Shown in pieces: positions 18,581-26,248 of a stretch of 64,000 nt of DNA. Source of the stretch: JAWLHK01 sp041690355 [NCBI: bacterium] (GTDB taxonomy: Bacteria > J088 > JAWLBW01); contig JAWLHK010000003.1 in assembly GCA_041690355.1 (NCBI GenBank), positions 258,848 to 322,847 on the forward strand, written 5' to 3'. The position numbers and the translations under genes were made by a program. Within the stretch, counting starts at the first letter, position 1, and every line of letters begins with the position of its first letter. The notes under the pieces were generated by a model. It was not told the origin of the DNA and searched no databases. It saw nothing but the letters and a program-made list of their open reading frames with translations.

Positions 18581-20895
18581 CGCGGCGGCGCCTCGCGCTC
18601 GGCTTCGCCGGGGCCTGCGCAACGCTGCTCGCGCTGTGGCTCGCGGCCTGGCTCGCGCCGCTGCCCGAGCGCCTGGAGACGGCGCCGTCGAAGGTCGTCT
18701 ATTTCGAGGACGGCACGACGGCGCATGTCTACCTTGCGCCCGACGACCGCTGGCGTATTCACGTGCCGCTCGACGAGGTCGATCCGGCCTACGTCGCGGC
18801 ACTGCTCGCCTTCGAGGATCGCCGCTTCTTCTGGCATCCCGGCGTCGATCCGGCCGCCCTCGTCCGGGCCGCCCTTTCGAACCTGCGCGCCGGCGACGTG
18901 GTCTCAGGGGGCTCGACGCTCACGATGCAGCTCGTGCGGGTGCTCGAACCGCGGCCGCGCACCTTGCGCTCCAAGATCGTCGAGGCCGCGCGGGCGGTTC
19001 AGCTCGAATTGCGCTTTTCAAAGCGGACCCTGCTCGAGTACTACCTGCAGTTCGTCCCCTTCGGGCGGAACGTCGAGGGGGTCGAAGCGGCCGCCCTGGC
19101 CTATTTCGGGCATCGCGCCTCGGCGCTCAGCTCGCGTGAAATCGCCATTCTTCTGGCCGTTCCGCAACAGCCCACCCTGCGGGCGCCCAGCCCAGGGAAC
19201 CGGGCGCGGCTGCAGGAGGCGGCAAGCGCCGTGGCCGACAGGCTGGCGCCGGCGGGCCACGCCCGCTTTGCCGAAGTCGCCGAACATGGCGTGCGCGACG
19301 TGCCGGAATCGCTGCGCGCTTTTCCCCGGCTCGCGCCGCATGCCGCGCGCTGGATGAGCGAGCAACTCCCCTCGGCAAACGCGCTCTACACGACCTTGAA
19401 CCGCAACGTCCAGCTCCTCGCCGAGACCATGGCGGCCCGGGTCCGGGCGCGTGCCCGCGACGCCGGCATCCACAACATCGCCATCGTGGTCGCCGATCAG
19501 AAAGCGGGAACGATCGAGGCGCTCGTGGGGAACTTCGAGTTCTGGGACGAAGCGCACGGCGGCCAGATCGGCGGCTTCACGGTCCCGCGCTCGCCCGGCT
19601 CGCTGCTCAAACCGTTCATCTACGCCCTCGCCATCGACCGCGGCATCGCCATCGCCGATTCTCTCATCACCGACATTCCCGTGCGTTATCCCGGCTACGC
19701 GCCGCGCAACTACGACGGCGAATTTCAGGGACTCGTGCGCCTCGAAGACGCCCTCGCATTTTCGCTGAACATCCCCTTCGTCAACCTGCTCGAACAGGTC
19801 GGCGTCGAGCCGTTTCTCGGATTTCTGCACCAGGCCGGGGTCGCGAGTCTGCACGCCGAACCCGGATACTACGGGCTGTCGGCGGCCGTGGGGGGCATCG
19901 AGATCACGCCGCTCGAAGTGGCCCATCTGTACGCAGGACTGGCCCGGGGGGGCACGTTCAGGCGCCTGGCGTGGCGTGCCGCAGCCGACCGGGCCGATCC
20001 GGCGCGCCTGCTGTCTCCGGGCGCCGCCTGGCTCGCCCGTCAGGCCCTCTCCAAACGGGACCGCCCCGATTTCCCCACGCGGCGAGATGCGGGGGGCACA
20101 CCGCCGGACATCCACTGGAAAACCGGTACCAGCTTCGGCAACCACGATGCCTGGTCGGCCGGTTCGGCCGGACGCCACACGGCGGTCGTCTGGATGGGGA
20201 ACCTGGACCAGACGCCGAGCAAGGCGCTCGTAGGCGCGGATACGGCCGCGCCCGTGCTCTTCGATGTGCTCGAAGGGCTGCAGGGCTCACGGCCCCCTGC
20301 GCACGACCCGGCTCCCCCCGACCTCACCGGAGTCGAGGTGTGCAGTTTCTCGGGGCGGATTCCGACTCCCGCCTGCCCGCACCGGAAGCTGGCCTGGGCC
20401 CGCAAGTCGGCGGTGCCGACCGAGCCCTGCCCCTACCACGCGAAGCTTGATGTTGATCGCGAGAGCGGGCTCGCCCTGAGCCCGTCCTGCCGCGCCGGGC
20501 GCGACTACGAGACGCGCACCTTTCTCAATCTGCCGGCCAGCGTGAGCCGGTGGATGAAAGACCAGAGCCGGAGCATGCCCGAAGCGCCGTCGGCGGCCCC
20601 CTTCTGCGCAACCGCGGGCGCCGAGCGTCCGCGCATCGTGTCGCCGACTGCCAGCCAGACCGCGTTTCTCCTCCCCGGCATTCCGGCCGATCGGCAGGAG
20701 ATACCGCTCGAAGCCGAAACGAAGCATCCGGGCGGCCGTCTGCACTGGTTCGTCGACGGCCGCTTTCTCGGCACCATCCGCGCAGACGAGCGGCTGTGGT
20801 GGACGCCGGAGCCCGGCGATCACGAACTGCTCGTCACCGATGACTCGGGGGGTGAGGCACGCCAGGTTCTGCGCGTCCGGCGCGGACCGGGCTGA
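18559..20895 (+). CDS. pbpC: Penicillin-binding protein 1C
   Basis: A 778-residue bifunctional peptidoglycan synthase. The start at 18559 lies inside the end of the A2M gene and gives a short cytoplasmic tail and a membrane anchor (LGFAGACATLLALWLAAWL). The glycosyltransferase domain has the catalytic Glu in LLAFEDRRFFWHPGVDP and the motif GGSTLTMQLVR. The transpeptidase domain has SPGSLLKPF (Ser nucleophile, SxxK), SLNIPFVNLL (SxN) and WKTGTSFGN (KTG). The C-terminal ~90 residues form the Ig-like BiPBP_C domain (LHWFVDGRFLGT). Length matches E. coli PbpC. The 22-base overlap with the A2M gene indicates coupled translation, supporting a joint role in repairing damaged wall while proteases are trapped. 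Confidence 0.96.
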   Translation: MAGVSRLTRRRLALGFAGACATLLALWLAAWLAPLPERLETAPSKVVYFEDGTTAHVYLAPDDRWRIHVPLDEVDPAYVAALLAFEDRRFFWHPGVDPAALVRAALSNLRAGDVVSGGSTLTMQLVRVLEPRPRTLRSKIVEAARAVQLELRFSKRTLLEYYLQFVPFGRNVEGVEAAALAYFGHRASALSSREIAILLAVPQQPTLRAPSPGNRARLQEAASAVADRLAPAGHARFAEVAEHGVRDVPESLRAFPRLAPHAARWMSEQLPSANALYTTLNRNVQLLAETMAARVRARARDAGIHNIAIVVADQKAGTIEALVGNFEFWDEAHGGQIGGFTVPRSPGSLLKPFIYALAIDRGIAIADSLITDIPVRYPGYAPRNYDGEFQGLVRLEDALAFSLNIPFVNLLEQVGVEPFLGFLHQAGVASLHAEPGYYGLSAAVGGIEITPLEVAHLYAGLARGGTFRRLAWRAAADRADPARLLSPGAAWLARQALSKRDRPDFPTRRDAGGTPPDIHWKTGTSFGNHDAWSAGSAGRHTAVVWMGNLDQTPSKALVGADTAAPVLFDVLEGLQGSRPPAHDPAPPDLTGVEVCSFSGRIPTPACPHRKLAWARKSAVPTEPCPYHAKLDVDRESGLALSPSCRAGRDYETRTFLNLPASVSRWMKDQSRSMPEAPSAAPFCATAGAERPRIVSPTASQTAFLLPGIPADRQEIPLEAETKHPGGRLHWFVDGRFLGTIRADERLWWTPEPGDHELLVTDDSGGEARQVLRVRRGPG

Positions 20896-20960
20896 CGCGA
20901 TCACACCGTGGGCGTCTTTACCATGCGTGCCGTGCACGGGCGCGCATGGTACAACCAACC

Positions 20961-21608
20961 ATGCCCTTGAAGATTTCCTTTTCGGCGCTCGCCCTGCTCG
21001 CCCTCGCCGGCACGTGGACCTTCAACATCCGCCACATGCTGAGCGGCAGGCCCGGCCTCGCATTTCTGACCGACAACGCGGCCACCGCCGCCAACCTCTC
21101 CGTGAGCGTCGACATCCTGCTCGCGTGCATCCTGCTCTTTCCCTGGATGGTGCGGGAGGCGCGCGCCAAGCGCATCCGCGGCATCGCCGCCTACCTGATC
21201 GGCTCAGCCACCATCGCCGTGAGCGTCATGTTCCCCGTCTTCCTCACGGCACGCATGAGGAAACCCGCGCCCGGCAGAATCGCACGCCCGCCGCGGGTCA
21301 TCGCCCGGTCAGTCTTCGCGGCAGGCCTCGTCGCGACCACGATGTTGCGCACCATGCACCTGGTATCGAACGAGGGTCCGTATTTCGATCTCCTGTTTGC
21401 GACCCCGGCGGCGGCGTCCATCGCCGTCGACCTGGCCGCGCTGTGGCTGGCCGGGGTTCTGCTGGCCATCCAACTGCGCGGCTCCGACCTCCGGGTTATT
21501 TCGGGAACGATACTCCTATCGCTCTTCTCGGTCTCGGCCGGTTTCGCGTACATCCTGACCGTGGCTTCAACCGGGCAGGCAGACGGCGAAAGCGCGCACC
21601 CGGCCTGA
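20961..21608 (+). CDS. Multi-pass membrane protein, DUF2834-like N-terminal half
   Basis: About 215 residues with six predicted membrane helices. The first half (residues 1-95) resembles DUF2834: a helix, a phrase ending in FLTDNAATAANLSVSVDILLA, then a helix and the basic ARAKRIRGIAAYLIG before another helix. The second half repeats the general pattern. Function is unknown. An alternative ATG lies five codons upstream at 20946. TACAAC at 20950-20955 lies five bases before the 20961 ATG, so this gene too may be transcribed without a leader. It is read convergently with the ammonium transporter. Confidence 0.7.
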   Translation: MPLKISFSALALLALAGTWTFNIRHMLSGRPGLAFLTDNAATAANLSVSVDILLACILLFPWMVREARAKRIRGIAAYLIGSATIAVSVMFPVFLTARMRKPAPGRIARPPRVIARSVFAAGLVATTMLRTMHLVSNEGPYFDLLFATPAAASIAVDLAALWLAGVLLAIQLRGSDLRVISGTILLSLFSVSAGFAYILTVASTGQADGESAHPA

Positions 21609-21637
21609 GCACAGGGCCCGGCCGGGTGCGGCTGGTC

Positions 21638-22933
21638 TCAGACGCCGTCGTAGGCGCGTTCGCCGTGCTGGCTCAGATCGAGCCCCTGCACTTCGTCTTC
21701 GGCATCGACCCGCACGCCCACGAGTTTGTCGGCGACGAAGAAGATGGCCAGGCTCATGACGAAGCCGAAGCCGTACGTTGCAATGACGCTTACGAACTGG
21801 ACCCAGATCTGGTAGCCGCGCGTGTAGACCTCTTCACCGTGAACGAGAAATTCCGGAAGCGCGAACACGCCGGTGAGAATCGCGCCCAGCGTGCCCCCCA
21901 CGCCGTGCACGCCGAGCACGTCGAGCGAGTCGTCGAGCTTGAGGCGCATGCGGAAGTGGACCGCGTAGTTGCACGCGACGCCGGCGATGGCGCCGATGGC
22001 GATGGCCCCCAGCGGGCTCACGAATCCGCAGGCGGGGGTGATGCCCACCAGGCCGCCAAGCGCGCCCGAAACGAGCCCGAGCACGGTCGGCTTTCCGTGG
22101 CGGATCCAGTCGGTGAACATCCATCCGAGCGCCCCCGCGCCCGCCGCCACGTTCGTCGTCACGAAGGCGAGCACTGCCGTGCCGTTGGCGGCCAGTGCGC
22201 TCCCCGCGTTGAAGCCGAACCAGCCGAACCACAGAATGCCGACCCCGAGCACCGTGTGCGTCAGGTTGTGCGGCAGGATCGCCTCCTGGGGAAATCCGCG
22301 GCGGCGTCCGACGAAGAGGAGCGCGGCGCCGGCCGAGATGGCCGAGCTGATGTGAACGACCGTGCCGCCCGCGAAGTCGAGCGCCCCCATGCTGTGCAGC
22401 CAGCCGCCGCCCCACACCCAGTGAGCCAGCGGCGCATAGACGAGCGTCGACCAGAGCAGACTGAAGATCAGCATGGCGCTGAACTTCATGCGCTCGGCAT
22501 ACGCGCCTGAGATGAGCGCGGGCGTGATGATGGCGAACATGCCCTGGAAGACCATGAACAGCAGGGGCGGAATCGTGGACCCTTCGTCAGGAACCAGCCC
22601 GACCCCCTGCAACCCGAGATGGTCGAGTCCGCCGATGAAGTGCCCGACGTCGGGCCCGAACGCCAGCGTGTAGCCGATGAGCACCCACTGCACCGACACG
22701 ACGCCCATCATGGCGAAGCTGTGCATCATCGTCGAGAGCACGTTCTTGCGGCGCACGAGGCCGCCGTAGAAGAAGGCCAGGCCGGGCGTCATGAAGAGAA
22801 CGAGCGCACTCGATATCAGCACGAACGCGGTGTCGCCGGAATCGATTTCGGCGGCGAACGCGGGTTGCGGAATGAAAAAGAGGGACAGGAGTACGAGCGC
22901 AGCGGTAGCGCCGGGATGCCTGGAGAGAGTCAC
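21638..22933 (-). CDS. amt: Ammonium transporter (Amt/MEP/Rh)
   Basis: A 431-residue Amt protein conducting ammonium into the cell as a trimer of 11-helix channels. A signal peptide (LFFIPQPAFA) precedes DSGDTAFVLISSALVLFMTPGLAFFYGGLV, the typical first helix region. Other family hallmarks are AYAERMKF, HWVWGGGWLH, DFAGGTVVHI with the pore His, and ACNYAVHFR, DDSLDVLGVHGVGG with the second pore His. The start is GTG with a strong AAGGAG upstream. No glnK is next to it, unlike in many genomes. It would supply nitrogen to glutamine synthetase-type enzymes, such as the one at 57-58 kb, only in a general sense. Confidence 0.96.
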   Translation of the reverse strand: MTLSRHPGATAALVLLSLFFIPQPAFAAEIDSGDTAFVLISSALVLFMTPGLAFFYGGLVRRKNVLSTMMHSFAMMGVVSVQWVLIGYTLAFGPDVGHFIGGLDHLGLQGVGLVPDEGSTIPPLLFMVFQGMFAIITPALISGAYAERMKFSAMLIFSLLWSTLVYAPLAHWVWGGGWLHSMGALDFAGGTVVHISSAISAGAALLFVGRRRGFPQEAILPHNLTHTVLGVGILWFGWFGFNAGSALAANGTAVLAFVTTNVAAGAGALGWMFTDWIRHGKPTVLGLVSGALGGLVGITPACGFVSPLGAIAIGAIAGVACNYAVHFRMRLKLDDSLDVLGVHGVGGTLGAILTGVFALPEFLVHGEEVYTRGYQIWVQFVSVIATYGFGFVMSLAIFFVADKLVGVRVDAEDEVQGLDLSQHGERAYDGV

Positions 22934-23113
22934 GGGGTCTCCTTAACGGGTTTGACCCCGGCCTGTGCAAGGGCAATGCCATCCGGACGCGGCGACATCC
23001 CGCGACAATTTTGTTTTCCGCCGAAGCTGTCGAAAGAGGCAGCGCCCAGGAAACGGGCACGTCGACGGCACAATCTTTGAGCAGCGGGCGAGAGAGTCGG
23101 AACATGGGCGCAC

Positions 23114-23136
23114 AAAAAAGCGGCCCGCGGGCCGCT
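23114..23136 (-). terminator. Rho-independent terminator of the FrzS-like gene
   Basis: On the minus strand the perfect stem AGCGGCCC / GGGCCGCT is followed directly by TTTTTT, about 27 bases past the stop of the FrzS-like gene. Confidence 0.75.
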
Positions 23137-23162
23137 CTTGTACAAAATCGTCTCACCGGGAA

Positions 23163-24377
23163 TCAGTCGAGTTCGGCGAGGGCCTTCTGGAGGCGTTCGC
23201 GGAGGCGCTGACGCAGTTCGGTCTGCGTGGCCACGGCCGCTTCGAGCTCGTCTTCGAGGCGCGACTTGTCCTGTTCGAGCCCGGGGACCTTCTCGGACTG
23301 ATCCTTCCAGTCGAGGATGAGCCTCTGCAGCTCGGAGGCCGCTACGCCGCCGGCTCGCTCGAGTTCGCCGACCGTCGCCTGCAGGGCCGCCGCGTTCGCA
23401 TCGAGACGTTCCTTTTCGGCCTCGAGCTCGGCATACCGCTTTTCCAGTTCCGCGAAGCGTTCGCGGTCCTTCTCGAGCCCCTTGACGCGCTCCTTGAGAT
23501 CCTTCAACTCGATGCGCGTTTCATCGAGGGTGGACTTCGTTTTCTGGTGCCGATCCTGCTCGGTCTTGAGCTGCTCGCGCTCCTGGCGAAGCTCTTCGAG
23601 AAGTTCGCGGTGCGCCTTCTGTTCTTCGGCGAATTCATCGCGCTGCGCGGCATGGGCCGCTTCGGCTTCGGCGTGGGCGGCCTTGGCATCCTTCAAGGCG
23701 GCATTCGCCTCGTCGAGAGCGGCGGCGGCCTTCTCGGCCTCGCTCCGGGCCTTCTGTGCGTCGCCGTCCGCCTCTTTGAGTTCACGCTCGAGGCGCTCAA
23801 CGGTGGCACGCAGTTCGTCGCCCTCGTCGGACTTGCCCTTGGCAGCCTTGGATTCCTTCTTCAGCTGCGCCAGTTCGGTCTCGAGCTGCGAAATCCGATC
23901 GGCTTTCTCCCGGATTTCGGCTTCGAGGCGGCCGCGTTCCTCAAGAAAGTCGTGCACCTTGGCTTCGAGCTGCGTGTATTCGTCGGCGCTCAGCGCAAAG
24001 CCGATGACGTTGCCGACCTTCTGAAACAGCTCTTCGTCGGTAAACGGCTTGTGCAGGTAGTCGTCGGCGCGCACCTTGAGTTTGCGGTGCTTTTCGAAGT
24101 CGGCGTCGGTGGCCTTGCGGCTGGTGAGGATGACCGGGATCGGCTTGAGCTCGGGATCCTGTTTGAACTCCTTGCAGACGAGAAAACCGTTTCCGGTCGG
24201 CAGCTCGACCGAGAGCATGGCCAGATCGATCTTGCCGATATTCTGCCGGGCAAGCTCGAGCCCATGGGCCCCGTCGCTGGCATGCAGAACGCGGAACTTG
24301 TAGCGCTGGAATGCGGTACGAAGCATCCGCAAGAGCGATTCGTCGTCGTCAATGATGAGTACGGTACGTTCAGGCAT
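23163..24377 (-). CDS. FrzS-like protein: pseudo-receiver plus long coiled coil
   Basis: A 404-residue protein. Residues 4-125 form a receiver fold with the acidic pair Asp10/Asp11, Thr85 and Lys110. The expected phospho-accepting Asp is Ser56 in LAMLSVELP, so normal phosphorylation is unlikely. The segments NGFLVCKEFKQDPELK and KHRKLKVRADDYLHKP closely match the pseudo-receiver of Myxococcus FrzS, which also lacks this Asp. Residues 130-400 are a heptad-rich coiled coil (Glu, Lys, Ala, Leu), as in FrzS. FrzS is a polar protein needed for type IV pilus-driven motility; an analogous role here is inference. The gene is monocistronic by its terminator. A diverged receiver-plus-coiled-coil scaffold with another function cannot be excluded. 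Confidence 0.82.
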   Translation of the reverse strand: MPERTVLIIDDDESLLRMLRTAFQRYKFRVLHASDGAHGLELARQNIGKIDLAMLSVELPTGNGFLVCKEFKQDPELKPIPVILTSRKATDADFEKHRKLKVRADDYLHKPFTDEELFQKVGNVIGFALSADEYTQLEAKVHDFLEERGRLEAEIREKADRISQLETELAQLKKESKAAKGKSDEGDELRATVERLERELKEADGDAQKARSEAEKAAAALDEANAALKDAKAAHAEAEAAHAAQRDEFAEEQKAHRELLEELRQEREQLKTEQDRHQKTKSTLDETRIELKDLKERVKGLEKDRERFAELEKRYAELEAEKERLDANAAALQATVGELERAGGVAASELQRLILDWKDQSEKVPGLEQDKSRLEDELEAAVATQTELRQRLRERLQKALAELD

Positions 24378-24462
24378 GAGAGAGACGCTCCACCAACTAA
24401 TCAGCCTAGCAGCACCGCCCTTGAAGTCAAGCGCACAGCGGTCTGCTCGCCTCGTCAGCGGC

Positions 24463-25071
24463 TCAGGTCGCCGCCGGCCGTTGCGTGGCGATACCGTAGA
24501 GAAACTGGTTGACCAGCTGGACCTTGAGCTCGTTCAGATAGGTCGCCGGAACCGTCTTGAGGATGCGGGCGGTAATGGCAGTCTCGATGGAGCCCAGAAA
24601 GATGAGCGACGAAAGAAAGGGGTCGACTTCTCTGGCGAGGATACCGTCTTTCTGGGCACGACGGAAAATCCCCTCCATGATCGTGAAGGCTTCCTGAAAG
24701 TGGGCCAGGTTCTCCTTCTCGAGAAAACGGCTGCTGTGCAGGATCTCGAGAATGAGCACTTCCATCAATTCAGGCAGCTGCCGGTAACTGTCGATAAAAA
24801 AGCCGGCAATGGCCTGAAGCTTCGTCTGCAGGTCGCCGTTGTCCTGATCGATGTTCCGCAGTATGGCGAGAAACAGATTCCACTTCTCGCGGAAAATCGC
24901 ATTCAGGATCTCGTCCTTATTCTTGAAATAGTGGTAGATCAGGCCGTAGGCGATGCCCGCCTCGGTGGCGATGTCGGAGACGCGCGTTCCGTGAAACCCG
25001 CGCTTGGCGAACGCCTTGACGGCAGCCTGGAGAATGATTTCGCGCTTGTCGGCAGCAGCTGTTCTTGCCAT
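24463..25071 (-). CDS. TetR/AcrR family transcriptional regulator
   Basis: A 202-residue TetR-type repressor. The N-terminal helix-turn-helix is canonical: REIILQAAVKAFAKRGFHGTRVSDIATEAGIAYGLIYHYFKNKDEIL at about residues 10-55. The ligand domain has the feature EILHSSRFLEKEN seen in regulators of fatty-acid metabolism. The effector is probably hydrophobic (an acyl-CoA is a reasonable guess). A 22-base perfect palindrome lies 21 bases upstream of the start, most likely its own operator. A related palindrome lies before the SCP2 gene at 34 kb, so that gene may be part of the regulon. It lies 74 bases after the PDZ gene on the same strand. Confidence 0.93.
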   Translation of the reverse strand: MARTAAADKREIILQAAVKAFAKRGFHGTRVSDIATEAGIAYGLIYHYFKNKDEILNAIFREKWNLFLAILRNIDQDNGDLQTKLQAIAGFFIDSYRQLPELMEVLILEILHSSRFLEKENLAHFQEAFTIMEGIFRRAQKDGILAREVDPFLSSLIFLGSIETAITARILKTVPATYLNELKVQLVNQFLYGIATQRPAAT

Positions 25072-25091
25072 CGGCCCCTGGTTGCCTCTAG

Positions 25092-25113
25092 GTTGATTGA
25101 CGAGTCAATCAAC
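25092..25113. promoter_or_regulatory. Palindromic operator, probably for the adjacent TetR regulator
   Basis: GTTGATTGAC and GTCAATCAAC form perfect 10-base arms around a GA centre, 21 bases before the tetR start. The length and symmetry fit a TetR-family dimer site, and the position suggests autorepression. Confidence 0.75.
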
Positions 25114-25145
25114 AGGGTACAGGGCGCGGCTCCCGGGTGCAAGCG

Positions 25146-25421
25146 CTACTTGAACGTGAGGGTCCAGGGTTTGCCGCCGCGCACGACCTCCATCGTGTAG
25201 GTCTTGCCGCTGCCGACCCTGCCGTTGAGCAGGGCGCCGACGTCACCGGTAGATTTGACCGGTTTGCCGTCGATGGAAACGACTTCATCGCCGCTCTGCA
25301 GACCGGCTTTCGCGTAGATGCTCTTGGGCCCGACGAAGTGCATCATGGCTCCGGCCGAAGCGGCGGCGGGCCAGGCGAGCAGAAGCGCGGCGATCAACGA
25401 GGCGGTTGTGGGGCGGATCAT
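25146..25421 (-). CDS. Secreted small PDZ-domain protein
   Basis: A 91-residue protein: a signal peptide (LIAALLLAWPAAASA) followed by a single PDZ domain. Typical PDZ features are KAGLQSGDEVVSIDGKPV, the helix DVGALLNGR and the final strand YTMEVVRGGKPWTLTF. Such modules bind C-terminal peptides and normally occur in HtrA or RseP proteases, but here no protease domain is attached, so it may act as a periplasmic adaptor. The ATG at 25421 is used; a GTG two codons upstream is also possible. It precedes tetR by 74 bases. Its substrate is unknown. Confidence 0.72.
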   Translation of the reverse strand: MIRPTTASLIAALLLAWPAAASAGAMMHFVGPKSIYAKAGLQSGDEVVSIDGKPVKSTGDVGALLNGRVGSGKTYTMEVVRGGKPWTLTFK

Positions 25422-25464
25422 AGGCACATGCTACCCGATGAGGACGGTGGATGCCACCAACACG

Positions 25465-25692
25465 GGCGATGGCCCGAAGGGCCGATGGCCGCCCATGGCC
25501 GGGGACCCGGTGCCCGATGGTCAACGATCGATGCCCGAATGCCAAGGATGCGCGCATGATCCCCGTGTATGGCCGTCGGAACGGGCCCGTGCATGTTGTC
25601 GGAGGCGCTGAAGGCGCCGTTCGCCATCAGCCCGGCCTGCAGGGCCGGGCTGGTGGCGTCGGCCCATCGTGCAACCGGCCTGAAGGGCCGGC
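25465..25692. repeat. Cluster of short palindromes next to an IS200-type transposase
   Basis: The gap holds a run of GC-rich hairpins: GGCCC-gaa-GGGCC (25471-25483), ACGGGCCCGT (25581-25590), GGCGC-tgaag-GCGCC (25604-25618), CAGCCCGGCC-tgcag-GGCCGGGCTG (25628-25652) and CCGGCC-tgaag-GGCCGG (25675-25691). Three share a TG(A/C)AG loop. They lie directly 3' of the transposase gene, as REP-like or IS200-end hairpins would. No protein gene is seen. Confidence 0.6.
25510..25551. repeat. Degenerate heptanucleotide array (ATGCCCG type)
   Basis: Six 7-base units can be laid out as GTGCCCG ATGGTCA ACGATCG ATGCCCG AATGCCA AGGATGC. It lies inside the palindrome cluster and resembles the AATGCCC array at 31.0 kb. 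Confidence 0.45.
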
Positions 25693-25705
25693 GGCCACCG
25701 AACCT

Positions 25706-26158
25706 TCAATCCCATACATACCGTTCGTCGAACTCCAACCCGTTCTCCTGCAGCAACCCCCGATATTCCCCTTCGAAACCATCTTGGCGGTGATGCTCTT
25801 TCTGGCGACGGATATAGCGGGCAACTCTCGAAACCTGCGTTGCGTGAACCGCAAAAACGCCATATCCCCGCTGCCAGTGAAAATCCATGGGCATCCCCAT
25901 CTGCTCCTTGAGCCAGCGCGAGGTCGCCGTCTTGGTTTCGGATACGACATGAGCCATGGTCACGGTTCGCGAGAGCGAGAAGAGGAGGTGGACATGATCC
26001 TCGATCCCTCCAATTGCTATCGGCTGGCAACTCAACCGGTGCAGGACTCCGCCCGCATACTCCCAAAGCTGTGGCTGCCACTCCTCACGAAGAACCGGTC
26101 TGCGGTACTTCGTTCTGAACACGAGATGAGTAACGACCTTCGACAGGGATTGCGGCAT
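25706..26158 (-). CDS. tnpA: IS200/IS605-type Y1 transposase
   Basis: A 150-residue HUH single-strand transposase. The metal-binding HUH motif is DHVHLLF with His55 and His57. The catalytic Tyr is Tyr115 in RVARYIRRQKEHH, with the partner Gln119 four residues later as in IS200 proteins, rather than the NPV pattern of REP-associated enzymes. The length is that of a complete IS200 transposase and the frame is intact. No orfB is present. The 5' flank (26159-26248) is short, and palindromes lie 3' of the gene. Exact element ends are not clear. Such elements move without terminal repeats or target duplication, so the ends cannot be set by eye. Confidence 0.9.
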   Translation of the reverse strand: MPQSLSKVVTHLVFRTKYRRPVLREEWQPQLWEYAGGVLHRLSCQPIAIGGIEDHVHLLFSLSRTVTMAHVVSETKTATSRWLKEQMGMPMDFHWQRGYGVFAVHATQVSRVARYIRRQKEHHRQDGFEGEYRGLLQENGLEFDERYVWD

Positions 26159-26248
26159 AAATCCTACCCCACGAGCGAATGGTTATCGCCGAGAATAGGA
26201 CCCGAGTGCCTGCAATGTCAAGAAAAGAGCGACAACGGGCGCGCGCCC

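Noticed and set aside
11279-18802. A 2507-codon open frame on the minus strand opposite uvrB and the A2M gene
   Set aside because: It spans the antisense strand of two clearly identified genes and the gap between them, has no recognisable domain, and its length is explained by GC-rich codon use.
25465-25692. Possible protein gene in the gap next to the IS200 transposase
   Set aside because: Frames exist but are interrupted by palindromes and have no start with ribosome-binding site or homology.
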